Both the position numbers and the translations under genes were made by a program. 64,000 nucleotides of DNA from the NCBI GenBank assembly GCA_013407085.1, contig JACCGJ010004942.1, positions 62,001 through 126,000 of the forward strand, read 5' to 3'. Positions 22,465 through 33,864 of this stretch are shown piece by piece. The DNA is from Atriophallophorus winterbourni. Taxonomy: Eukaryota; Platyhelminthes; Trematoda; Plagiorchiida; Microphallidae. The notes beneath the pieces are model-generated. The model was not told the origin of the DNA. It made no database searches and saw only the letters and a program-made list of their open reading frames with translations. The first letter of the stretch is position 1. Each line of letters begins with the position of its first letter.

Positions 22465-23535
22465 TGTCTGGCAAGCTTTTCAACCTGAACCGGTTGAGAG
22501 CACAAACCAAAGACGGGATGTGAATAATCCGTGACCTTTGTTTGCCGACGATGCAGCCTTTATTGCTCACTCCCAAGAGAACCTACAGTCGCTAATGGAC
22601 TGTTTTTCGTCGGCATGCAAAGACTTTGGTCTAACAATCAGCATGAGCAAGACCAAAGTCCTTGGTCAAGGGACTGTATCGCCACCAATCATCACCGTTG
22701 GAAACTGTCAGCTTGAACCAGTACATCATTTCACATATCTGGTTCAACCATTGCGGATAACTCTCGCTAGACACGGAGATTGATAAGCGGATGGCAGAGC
22801 AGCTGTCATTTTGTCCCGATTGAACTCTCGTGTTTGGGGTAACCGCAAGCTGACTGTAAAGACGAAAATGATGGTGTACAGCGCGTGCGTACTGAACGCT
22901 TTACTGTACGGCAGTGAAACCTGGACCACCCACGCAAGACACGAACGGAAGATGAATGCTTTCCATCTACGAAGCATCCGTCGTATCTTGAACATATCGT
23001 GGATGGACAGAGTGACTAATGCTGAAGTGCTTTCAAAAGCTGGTCTACAGAGCATGTTCACCCTATTACGTCAGCGCCGCCTGCGGTAGCTTGGTCATGT
23101 CTATAGAATGGAAAATGATCGTATTCCGAAAGATCTACTCTATGGTGAGTTGCAATTAGGAAGTCGACCATTGGGCAGATCGCACTTGCGGTACAAAGAT
23201 GTTTGTAAAAGAGATATGAAAGCTCTTGACATTGACCCCGCAAGCTGAGAAGAACTTGCTCTTGACCGCTCACTTTGGAGGCATTGTGTAAAGCGTCGAC
23301 TGCAAGCCGGTGAGGAGCAAATACAGCTCCTGGCTGCTGAACGCAGATCACGCCGACGGCGTGCAACTGATGCAATACAACAGAGTTCTGACTATCGTTG
23401 CAAGCGCTGCGGGAGAGATTGTTCCTCCCGAATCGGACTGTTTAGTCATTCAAAAAGTTGCAAAACATGAAATTCATGCGATGTGATGTACATCCATGGT
23501 CGACATCGATCGACGGAGGCCAAAAACAACACGCG
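22465..23535 (+). mobile_element. RTE-2 3' fragment with catalytic FADDAAF region
   Basis: It reads LFADDAAFIAHSQENLQSLM (catalytic box) and DFGLTISMSKTKVLGQG, then in other frames RLNSRVWGNRKLTVKTKMMV, YGSETWTTHARHERKMNAFH, RILNISWMDRVTNAEVL, LGSRPLGRSHLRYKDVCKRD, and a C-terminal zinc-finger-like CKRCGRDCSSRIGLFSHSKSC. Stops and frameshifts show decay. The 3' end is GACATCGATCGACGGAGGCC followed by AAAAACAACA. It is directly adjacent to antisense copies on both sides. Confidence 0.85.
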
Positions 23536-23539
23536 GACA

Positions 23540-25000
23540 AGCTACCACAGGCGGTGCTGTCGTAATTGGTTAAAAATACTCTGTTAACCAGATTTGGAGG
23601 CACTTCAGCATTAGTCACTTTGTCCATTCACGATATATTCAAGATAAGACGGATGCTTTGTAGAAGGCATTCAGCTTCTGTTCGTGTATTCAGTTGGTGG
23701 TCCAGGTTTCCCTGCCGAAAAGTAATGCATTTAGTAAGCACTCACTGTATACCATCATTTTTTGTTTACAGTCAACTTGCGGTTGCAGCAAATACGAGAG
23801 TTCAATTGGGACAAATTGACAGCGGCTCTGCCAATTAGTTTTTCTATATTTCACTGTCTAGCGAGAGGTTATCCGCAATGGTTGAACCAAGATTTGTCAA
23901 CAAATGGAGTGATTCAAGTTAAGCGTTTTCAACTGTGATGTTTGGAGCCGATACAATCCCTTGATCAAGGACTTTAGTCTTGTCCATGCTGATTGTTAGC
24001 CCAAATTCTTTGCATACCGACGAAAAACAGTCCATTAGCGTCTGGAGGTTTTCTTGAGAGTGAGCAATAAAGGCTGCATCGTCGGCAAACAGCAGGTTAC
24101 GCATTAGCACATCCCGTTACTTGGTTTTTGCTCTTAACCGGTTCAGGTCGACAACCTTGCCATCAGTCTTCGTCCTTTAATCGTGATTTAGAAAAGAGCA
24201 ACAAATTATCTAAAACTGCGGTAAAAAGAAAACACCCTTGTTTGACAAATTGACAAATTTCAATATCTTCTGAACTGGAACCGTTAACATGGACTGAGCC
24301 CTTGATATCATAGTGAAACGAAATAACCGTTTTGAACAGTTTTAAGGTGCAGGAAATAAGAACAAGCATTTTGAAAATAAACCCTCCCCGTAGATGTTGT
24401 AGAATGACTTCGTTAAATCGATAAAAAGGGAGTAAAATGATATACGTTTTTTCAAACATTTTTCGTGAAGTTGTCCCGAGGAGAAGAACTAGTCAATGTT
24501 TGATCTTTCCTTGAGGATGCCGAATTGAGATTCAGAGTAAATTCTATGAGCTAAAACTTGTAGCCGAATCCGTAAGATTTGTTCAAACAATTTGCCTACA
24601 ACATTCAGAGAATAGATTTATCTAAAACTGTTGCAGTCGCCCCTATCAACCTTATTCTTGAATTGAATGATGTTCATTGTGTCTCGCATCTCTTGTGGGA
24701 TACACTCCTTCTACCAACACTGAATTAGCAAATAGGGAAGAAGCTGAGATAATGCTGCTCTACATCATTTAATTAGCTCAGGTGGAATTCCCTCGTCATT
24801 GAGGGCCTTCCCATTCACTAAGCGGTCGATTTCCCTATTGAGCTAATCAAGAGTAAGGGTAGTATCTAAAAGTTCAATGGTTTTTAACCACTCAACATTT
24901 TCAAGTACATGCGGTGAAACCTTACTGCCCCTAGCGTGCATATGCTGTCTACCGATTCTGACCTGCCCATCACTCTTAACGCTGCGCAATGAAAAATTTT
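23540..25000 (-). mobile_element. RTE-2 reverse transcriptase fragment
   Basis: The minus strand begins inside the LRQRRLRWLGHV block and runs upstream through TWTTN-like, RTLVTLSIHD-reverse and LLFADDAAFIAHSQENLQTL (about 24020-24090), then the region with IEICQFVKQGCFLF (the GVKQGC motif) near 24250, and a weaker finger/palm section to about 25000. It lacks the 3' terminus and abuts the 3' end of the plus copy at 23535. Confidence 0.75.
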
Positions 25001-25269
25001 CAACTTTAAACGTTTAACGTTTGAAACGCTGTTGTGTTTCAGTTTTTCATGAGATTTTGATGTAAAACCATGTTATAAATCGGGATGCCATCATATGAGC
25101 AACATTCTAAAGGAGATCCGATAAATCAACTTGGAATCACGAATATTAATTAATTCATGTTAAATCAAGGTTTTTAATGGCCTAAAATGCAACAAGCTCA
25201 ACAATTAATATAATGTGGTAAAACTTAAAATGCACACATATAAAACAAATGAACAATTAGAATAAACAG

Positions 25270-26460
25270 TATATTGCTATTGAGAAAACGAAACATTTAA
25301 TAAAATTTTGTCTACTTTTGTGTTACAATCATGCAAGCCATTGGAGTGAGCAACGGTAGTAGATAAACTGTTGCAAGTAAAACAGACATGGATAGAATAA
25401 AAATACCTTTTACAGTTTAGACGGGAATGGGCTACCACCAGCACATATTCATAGGTCCGATAATTTCTCGTATCCATTCGCGTGATTAGTCCCCTTAAGG
25501 GATGGTTTGGGATATGGCATATTTTGTAAAGTAATATAAGTTCTTCTACGATTTGTCGATGCGGAAATTCGAACAGATTTAGTTGAGGTATTTTTTCTTT
25601 TGGATGCTGATAACTGGTTGTGCTGATCGGTGAAAGATTTGCTGCATACGCTTTACATCTTTCTTGAGACATGGAGACCATTACTGCACACCTTATTCCA
25701 TGGCTAGTTTTTAGTAAGTATTTATGATACTTGGAAATAACTTGGTTGCAAATTTCTTAAATACATGTTCGAGTAGATTGAGGACACGTGTTGACTTTGT
25801 AAAAGCTCTGTTAGTTTGAATTGAGGTTTTTAATCTAAAACTTATCCAGACTACTAAATCTTTTTCTTCACTGCATTTTTCAAGGACATCTGAACCTATT
25901 TGGAATGTGAAATCTACCCGTTTCCACACGTTTATGAACCTACGTTTATTGAATTCAAATGGCAGCTTGACCTTCAACAACCAATTGTGAGGCGTATCTA
26001 GATCGTTTAGTAAAAGCAGGAAGTCTTCTGGGATACGGATGTAACTGCATGTCTTTATGTTCTATGCAAAAAAATGAAATGTTACGTAGAACTGGTTCCG
26101 GTATTTCATTTATATAAACCAGAAAGTGGATCGGACGAAGGGCGAATATTTTGGAACACCGCCAATTTTTACACAGTCAACACGAACCCAAATATTGAAA
26201 TTTACTAGATAGTCATTTGACCAATTCAAGCCCACAATGCTTCTGCAGTAGCAAGCTATGCCTAACACGATAAAATGCTTTGCAGATTTTAAGTAGCAAG
26301 CATGAATTGCTAACCCTTTATCGAACGCTTGTGTCCAATCATCTAGCGTTATAAGTAAATTAGATAGCCAAGAATAATTCCTTCTAAATCCCTTCTGTTT
26401 TTTCGAAAGAAAATGATTATTTTTCAAATGTATCATTAGGTAGTACACAATGAGGCAAGA
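25270..26460 (-). mobile_element. CR1-like LINE fragment
   Basis: On the minus strand: KKQKGFRRNYSWLSNLL with a motif A relic (HACYLKSAKHFIVL, about 26110-26448), then LEKCSEEKDLVVWISFRLK (25711-25980), then the C-terminal block QLNLFEFPHRQIVEELILLY with NHPLRGLI, DTRNYRTYEYV and HSRLNCKRYFYSIHVCF (25277-25681). The order matches the CR1-like copy at 11.5-16.6 kb. Stops and frameshifts are frequent. Confidence 0.75.
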
Positions 26461-26689
26461 AAGTTATTCGAAAATAACGGGTATGAGAGAAACGGGTAGG
26501 TATTTAGATACATTGGAGCGATTTCCTTTTAAATAAATAATAGTAATTATTCCACGTTTCTAATCGACAATGATGACGCCACTTGACTGTGTTTAATTGA
26601 ACAAATATATAAGTGTTTTGTTTAACAAGTTTGCATATTTAACGGGGTTGATCCGTCGGCCCTTGGGAAACTTTACGTTTTTGAGATTG

Positions 26690-27510
26690 AATAGAAGAAG
26701 AACAAAAAAAAGAAGAAAATGGCTTTATTCGAGTACACGAATTTTCAGCAATGAAGGATGAAGGGCAACCGTGGTTGAAATGGTTTGATTGGGGAGGTAA
26801 ATTGCATGTTCTCTCGGGCTGAATACAGACGAATATAATGTGGCAAATGCTCCAGCAGATTTGGATGCAGTTGTTGTTGGTCCAGCTTACGTATTCGCGG
26901 ACACAACTCCTAGTTTAACCTTATACTGATTGTTAACCAGCGATACAGGATTTCCGGGTTAAACTTCATAAAGCGTACTAACCTTTCTGGACAGCCCAAC
27001 TTGTCCTAGATGAGAAATTTGTTTATTTTGTTCTTGAGAAAGTTTTTGCCGATGCTGATACCAAGCAGCGTTTCGTAGTTTAAACCACTGATGACTTGGA
27101 TTTCTTAGTTTAAATTTAACGTATTGTATTATATTACTAGAGGCAAATGTGGAGCTCACTTCGATTGAATTCTTGATGTGAGATATTAACCATACGATAG
27201 ACACATTTACGCTGCTGGTTTCCGGTTAGCAGATTAACGCGCTTTAAAAAGCACCACGGAAAGCCAGAATGTTGATCCGTCCAAGTGCATTATTTGTTCT
27301 TATAGCTGGAAACAGATTGTCAACCTGGATGGCGACGTGATCACTTAGTCCCAGTGGACTTTCATAAGCAACGATAGTCAGAACAAGATCTAAGAGTGAA
27401 GGTACATCGGTTCTGCGGTATCGGGTATTACATGCAATGTGGTTATAAAGAGGAATATCGTCCAACAACTTACTGAATTTGCGTTCAAGTAAATGTTCCA
27501 ACTGGCCTTA
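26690..27510 (-). mobile_element. (TTC)n-tailed LINE: endonuclease piece plus 3' tip
   Basis: At 27244-27501 the minus strand reads NTRYRRTDVPSLLDLVLT, then ESPLGLSDHVAIQV, the C-terminal blocks of a LINE AP endonuclease (S..D.V.T, LSDH). 26959-27204 continues with decayed linker sequence. At 26690-26760 the 3' tip (AATTCGTGTACTCGAATAAAG, then TTC-rich) appears. Most of the reverse transcriptase is missing, so it is internally deleted or a composite. Confidence 0.55.
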
Positions 27511-27514
27511 TAAA

Positions 27515-28430
27515 ACATATATTGAAGTGAAAACGCTATTTAAAATGCTTAGTCCCGATGCCCTTATAATTCGTAGATTTGAGGATGTGAAACATTTCTG
27601 TCATAGCTTCATCATGCAAACCAATTATGGCACTAAAGAATCTTTATTGTAGCTGATCCTGTTTGCTATGCACTGCCTTGTCAGTTGTTTTGACAGCTTA
27701 TGGGACTCCCGGAAGGTTTAAACTTCGACCGTCCCTTTGTTATGTTTGGGTTTGTTGCTGAGTAAGGTGGCACTCGGTACATTGATGCAAAGCATGATTA
27801 TTCAATGCAGTAACTGTTGACTGTGTGCTTATCGCTTTCGCTGGTTGTGGGACGTTTCAACTGCCTTAAATAGAATACCTAACGTGTCCACTTTAGGAAT
27901 ATGTTGAACCGTGATTTTGGTTTTGAACCTGAGGGTTTTTGCTGAACCTTCAGATATGCAGGTGGATTTAGCTCCGTAAAGTTTTGTGAACCATGGAAGT
28001 TTTGGGCAGACTGGCCTTTAACAATCGCATTTGTAAAGGTGAGGAGAAGGCACTTCAAGACTCACCAGCACATTTAAACAGTGGAAACTTCATGTTGAAA
28101 GGTTTACTGAGAAACAGATTCTGACAGACTGGTGTTACAGTAGAAACATATACCGACAAACTGAGAGTTCTAAGCAGTGACTAGAATCTCTACCGATGCA
28201 TTCAACGTTTGCATACTGAGCTTAGAGCTAAGTATCCGATCATCCAGGCTTTATTGCTCGAAACTTGTTAAAGCGGGTAAATCTTCGTTTTGTTTATTTT
28301 GACCATTTGTTTTACACAAGTAGCGTACTACAGGCATTTATCATCATTCCTGATCGATATCGCCTCCGGGGTCAGAGCTTTGTAACATTTTGCGTGACAC
28401 GTGGTGCATTTGTGACATATTTGACCTCAA
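27515..28430. other. No feature recognised
   Basis: Mixed-composition DNA, slightly GC-richer than average between 27.7 and 28.2 kb, which suggests old retroelement sequence. I recognise no motif. Confidence 0.3.
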
Positions 28431-28439
28431 AATTCACTA

Positions 28440-28735
28440 TATTATCTCAGACGATGGATGTTTCTCGAACGTCAGATCGTTTGACGAAACATGTCGTGAT
28501 GTGTGTGTGATGGAAATGCATGCAAATGAGTATTTTTCTTCATGGTTAATCCTATGTTTTTGGACAAGTGATTGAACGGGTTGGCCATATCAGCATTATC
28601 AAGCAAGGGCACGCAAAAGTTTACCATTCCTCCAGTGTTTCAATTGCATTTGGATCCTGATATTACTGCCCCTATCTATGGTATGTGTGCGATCGAAATG
28701 CATGCAAATGTGCATCAGTTCGTTTCATTTTACCG
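28440..28735 (+). repeat. Ribozyme-type short repeat, subfamily B, about 1.3 units
   Basis: GACGAAACATGTCGTGATGTGTGTGTGATGG and AAATGCATGCAAATGAG (28479-28530), then GTGATTGAACGGGTTGGCC, GTGTTTCAATTGCATTTGGATCCTGATATTACTG, and a second GTGTGCGATCGAAATGCATGCAAATG. The hammerhead core upstream of the first GAAAC is damaged and no stem II forms. Confidence 0.5.
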
Positions 28736-28754
28736 GGAAAAAACAAAGTGCAAA

Positions 28755-29390
28755 TCACAGCAGAAAATCGATACGGCTGGGATTGTTAATGCGAATTTGC
28801 CAGTCTCCCGTTGAGAATCTTAGTGTGAAATTCGTTCCACGTTGAGGATATCTCAGATTCGTACCCGACATTGATAAAAACTGATGGGCTGATCTAACAG
28901 CAGAAGTACAAATACGCTGCAAATGAACAAACGAACAGTAGAAAATACACGGATGATGCACACAAATAACGACACGTCGTAGATCGATTAATTTTTGTAT
29001 GATTAGATCCGTTGTAGCAAACTTTCAGGCGGCTATCCAGAAATCACACCTATCGGTTGAAAAGGATGAACGTGTCGGAGCTCAAAATAATCCAACCGCA
29101 CGTTACATATTACCGATTTCCTGTTTAGTAAACATCCGATGTTTAAGATGTTAAAATGCTAAAGTAAACTTAAATTAAGAAAAATGGTTTTTCAACACGC
29201 ATCTTGTGTAAAGCTATTAAATGCAAAGTTTCAGTCATGGACAACCTATGCATTTAAGTTTGAATATTTAGATTCAACGTTTTCGGCTTGAAGAGTATTT
29301 AACTTTTAAATAACCACAAGTCATATTTTATGAACACATGTGCGTAAAAATAAACTAAATCTGTTATCAAGACTGGAACATTTTGTGAAT
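28755..29390. other. No gene seen
   Basis: The minus frame at 28755-28961 and surroundings show no recognised motif. Confidence 0.3.
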
Positions 29391-29399
29391 AGTTTTGCG

Positions 29400-29720
29400 G
29401 AAAATTCAGGGGTTGCTCTCATGCAATCGTCCATTTTTAATCTGATGGATTTTAACAAATTGGCAGACTGGGAATTTCGAACAAAGCCCACACGCACCAG
29501 ATAAAAATAGCTCTGGCAATTCCGTATTGAGGGTGCTATTTCTAAATTGCAACCAATACTTTTTTTGTTGGCGGAAATTCGAAGTTGGATTAAGTATTCT
29601 AGGCATAGAGAAACGGTAATAAGAACGGCTATTGCTTATTGCAAACAACGCTTTGGGTGCCACAACAGCATACGAAGCAGTCTCTGTTTTCAGTAAAATT
29701 ATTTTGACAAAAAACACTTA
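29400..29720 (-). mobile_element. Possible LINE endonuclease N-terminal fragment
   Basis: The minus frame contains LSGACGLCSKFPVCQFVKIH, which resembles the start of LINE endonucleases (N.RSL..KF..F..FV). The rest of the frame is not recognisable. Short and uncertain. Confidence 0.3.
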
Positions 29721-29724
29721 ATTT

Positions 29725-31225
29725 CATTAAAGGATGACTTCTTTTGATTTCACGGGATTTAAACATAACGAACGGTTTACATCACTTTCCGTTCTCAATC
29801 AATTTAGATGTTTTGCGCATTTTGGAAAATTCAGCATGATTATCACATCTAAAATAATTTATGAAATAGGATGAAAAATGTGTATGAAACTTGTCGGTGA
29901 AGTTGTGAAATGTTTAACATTTTGTGCAATGAGTTGGATAAACCTCTGGTACAACCAGTGCTTTACGTTCCATTCCGAACGTGCGGACGTTCATAATTTT
30001 GATCATTACTCGTCACTCGCTAATTATATCTGGATGATTCTTACTTCATTCGAATTCTATTGAAGACATCTATTAGACCAATACATTTTTAATGTCGTGT
30101 GATGAATGTTTTACAAGTTCCTATTCCAAGTTCCACATTACCCTGGAAATGTTGTGCGTGCGCAAAACGTTTTGTCACTGTTTTGACTTACTCGGGATCA
30201 TTAACATTAGGAAGATCTTCTGCGGAATTCAACAAACTGTATTTCTTTTATGCGAGATGAAATCTAATGTCACTGCAAATGTTTTACTCAATAATTTGCA
30301 TCCAATACATTGCGATACGTTCCCACACGAACCGCGCAAATTTAATCTCTCATCCGTTAATCGATAGATACGCGCTAGGTGTTGTCGTTGAAGCCATCTA
30401 AATCTGTTTAGTGACACTGAGACCAATCTATCATAATCAGAAAACTTAGAAGATTAAATGAAATAATTGAAAAACTGTTCTTAAAAATTTAGGGAAAAAT
30501 TGAAGTCGATAGCAAATGTCCACGATAACTCACTAAAATTGAAACCAACCTATACCCAACGCTACACCCCGTACCTCAACAAGATGCTCCCCTAGGTAAA
30601 CAGAATGTGCGGGATGCTGAACAGCTTAGTGATGCAAACGCTTGGTAGGACTGAGATGTTAGTCAGTTTATAACGTCGAAGTGGCTTCTACTGACTGTAC
30701 TTCAGCAGAATTCTCCTAACTCCAAAAATAATATTGAAATAAAAATTAAAGAATCTCCTTGTGATATGCACCAATGTGCCGGGTTCATCAGGAACACTTT
30801 TTTTCAAGTAGACGAACTCACGACATTGAACAATGGTACCAACATTGATGGGTGTGAGCTTGACGCTGCCTGATGCAATGACCCGCCTAAGTCGTCACCC
30901 CAATTCTCCTCATCTTGGCAAAAATCATTAACTGAGGATAACTTATACAAGCCAAAAGAGATGGAAGATGCGGTTCGTAAATATTACTTGCTTCGAGCCT
31001 GTGGCTACTGATGGACAGCGATGCCGCGAATTCTAATCCATAAAACGGATGTCGATCAACTATATCAGAAGTGGTGATGTAATATACCATTAACATGAGC
31101 CCTACCATCTTTGACACGTACTCAATCTATTTGCTCAAATACTCATCATCCAACACATTTACTCAGATCAATCATTCAATGTTCCTACATAAACGCACAA
31201 TAGTTAATAATTAAGTTATCTGAGC
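29725..31225. other. No feature recognised
   Basis: Several short frames, none with a recognised domain or a convincing pair of splice sites. Confidence 0.3.
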
Positions 31226-31227
31226 TA

Positions 31228-31676
31228 ATCGAGATTCTTCAGGATCTGCATGCGCTTGAAACAGTGGAAGAATGGTAAACAAGTTGCGCCTATATGCCAC
31301 TGTTGGGTAAGGTTGGTACGACCAGCATGTTCAATCACATGAGCCCCCCCTCATGTAGACTGTGTTTGCAACCCATGACTATGTATAAAATAACTCACTT
31401 GCATGAAAGTCTATCACACACACACATCACACGACCGCATTCGTGCTGTTTGCATTCATCTGCTAGGGACAGTAAGATCAGGATCCGCATACACCTGGAA
31501 CAGTGGAAGAATGATAAACAAGTTGCGCTTGTATGCCACTGTTGGGTAAAGTTTGTACGACCAACCTGTTTAATCATTTAAGCCCCCACTCACGTAGACT
31601 GGGTATAAAACCCATTACCATGAGCAAAGAAGCTCATTTGCATGCATTTTCATCACACACACACCCCACTACCGGG
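31228..31676 (-). repeat. Dimer of the ribozyme-type repeat, subfamily B
   Basis: Two units in the same orientation, offset by 239 bases (ACAGTGGAAG at 31261 and 31500). Each holds, on the minus strand, GTGATTGAACA, the GTTGGTCGTACCAACC-type hairpin, AACAGTGGCATA, GCAACTTGTTTAC, TTCTTCCACTGTTTCAAG, GCGGATCCTGATC. The right end stops exactly at CCGGTAGTGGGG, the position of ribozyme stem III and the cleavage site. The unit boundary therefore coincides with the ribozyme. Confidence 0.65.
31425..31467 (-). ncRNA. Hammerhead-type fold in the dimer junction
   Basis: Minus strand: CTAG, CAGATGA (canonical CUGANGA, U4 changed to A), ATGC-AAACA-GCAC stem II with three pairs, GAAT instead of GAAA, GCGGTC, then GTGTG. 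It lies between the two repeat units. Core changes suggest inactivity. Confidence 0.4.
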
Positions 31677-32135
31677 TGCTTATTTTTTCAATGACGTGAA
31701 ATAAAACAGCATGGCTTTGATTTGAAAATAGATTTTTTCTGGAACTTTTTCCTCATGTGATTAGGATACGCATTTGATCAAGGCGGTATTCATTTTGGAA
31801 ATCAGCATCAAATACAAGGTATATTACTGCTGATTTTTATGTTGAATGTGTTGATGACGTACAGAGTGACGCATCCTGCTATGGTTTCTAAATCGAGTCT
31901 GCCGGTCCATGGTGCATGCCACACCCTAAAATATACTCTCGTTTATATTGCAATCTCAATGCTTCAGTAGTCTTTTATTTTGCAGACTTTCATAAGTTTT
32001 AATTGTTAAACCGATTTTTCACCACAAAATATTTTCTAATTTTGAAGTAAAAATAGCCTGCTGATAGATTGAATTTGTCGACGTTGACCTTGTGATAACC
32101 ATAGAGTCTGGCGAACAATAGCAAAATCACCTCGA

Positions 32136-32440
32136 TTATTTCAATTTGACCTGACGCTGATTGCTTTTGTTTTTTTTTGTTCTTCTTCTTTTTAATGAAT
32201 CAAAAAAAGAAAGCGCACCCGCAGCTTTTGTAGTGGAACCAGCAGGAAGCCTCCATTGTGTGCCGAACTGCATACAATATGCTTGTTTTGACACTCGAAT
32301 TCTCTTCAGCGAAAAATCGGCTTTGTCTGGCAAAATGAAGTTTCGTGTACGCAATTTGAAATACACCTTTCCTCCTTGAACAACGCGCTCATGCTCTATT
32401 ATCACCACTCTGATATTTTCAACTTGTCAGGAAACGTGGA
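32136..32440 (-). CDS. Weak terminal-exon candidate with basic tail
   Basis: A 90-codon or longer minus-strand frame (stop at 32136) reads VVQGGKVYFKLRTRNFILPD, then MQFGTQWRLPAGSTTKAA, and ends in a very basic tail (KRRRTKKNKSNQRQ). GC content is higher than around it. No domain is recognised and no strong acceptor was identified, so this may be an old retroelement or chance. Confidence 0.25.
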
Positions 32441-33625
32441 TGAATCACTCTGACATAAAAAGGTGGGAACGATCTGTTGCGTCTAACTACAGACCAGTCG
32501 TCTCTAAACTTCTCGAACGATTTTATCTGATGAACTTATAGAACATTTAGAAAAAAAATAAGCTTCATTTCCATCGCACAGCGCGAATTTTGTACAAGAC
32601 TCTCTGTGCCCCGCCAATTTACTTATAACTCCTAATAGCTTGACTCATACAGTGAATAATTGATTCACTATACATGCTTGTTACCTGGATATATCGAAAG
32701 ACTTTGACCGTGTTAACCACAGCATACTGCTTAGGAAAATGTGCAGCTCGGGGTGGGTGGAACATTATTTGCCTGAATATACGATTACCTGTCTGTTAGA
32801 GTCATCAGGTTCGGACTTGACGGAGCAATATCCGGCCCAGTAGAAGTTACAAATTGCAAAACACGAGGCTCAGTCTTCTGGCATATATTCTTTCAGGTGT
32901 ACACGGAAGATATACATGAAAACGTAAGCAGTAATGCCATTTTATTTGTTGACGAGATCGAAGTTCAAACTATCGTGCGTACAATAGAAGATTGCCATAT
33001 TCTACAAATGACATCGATGCAGTTCGTATGTGGTCCTTACGAAACTGCCTATCATTCAACAATCAAAAATATAAACGTCGGTAAATCCTTCGAATTCACA
33101 TGCTTTCCGGGATCTCATCAACTTCAATGTGTTACAGAAGAGATAGAACTGGGTGTTTGGATTAGCAGTAACTTAAAGTCGTGAAGCCTGTGTTCTGTGG
33201 TAGACGAGAATTCCTGCCAAAACTCTGCACTGCTTATGAGGACCTTTGATAGTTTCAAAAAGCAGGTACTCCAACGGATAATTACCTACAATATCCGGCC
33301 CAAGATGGGGTACGCTGTTCAAGGGTTGTATCTCTGAACCTATTCAAATTTCCGTACTAACCTGTCATGGGTGATTTCATCTTGCTGTTCGACATTTTTC
33401 ATACAGTGAATCACCCATTTCAACACCTGTTTCGTCGGCACGATGAACGTGATACCAGATCTCATGGCTACAAGTTAACCATTCCACACTTTAGATCAAA
33501 TTGTCGAAGGTTCTTCTTTGCTGTCCTAGTTTGTTTTATAAGAAACTCTCACTTCCCTCATATCATTCGTGCATCAAGCCTGGACATATCAAGGTTGAAC
33601 TTGACAAGTATAAGTTGATCAACTA
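32430..33625 (+). mobile_element. CR1-like LINE fragment
   Basis: In shifting plus frames: WERSVASNYRPVVSKLLERF, a motif A relic (MLVTWIYRKTLTVLTTAYCL), NAILFVDEIEVQT in the FADD-box position with the catalytic box altered, CVTEEIELGVWISSNLKS, then the C-terminal FDIFHTVNHPFQHLF, DTRSHGYKLTIPHFRSNC and VLVCFIRNS. Heavily decayed. Confidence 0.75.
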
Positions 33626-33864
33626 TAACATGGCACTTTAATACACATGCTGACTTTCCATATTGATGAAACATTTGTGTTGTTTATATGCATTTCTAAT
33701 ATTTCTACTCTATGGTAACTGTAAAGAATTTGCTATTTGGACAATTAAAATTTTGAATTACTTTGAATTACGTCAAAGTACATGTTCACAGACTAAATTT
33801 TGCGTTGTTGTTTTAGGAGAGAAAATGAAATTTAAACAATGGGCATAATTCTTAATAACGCAGT

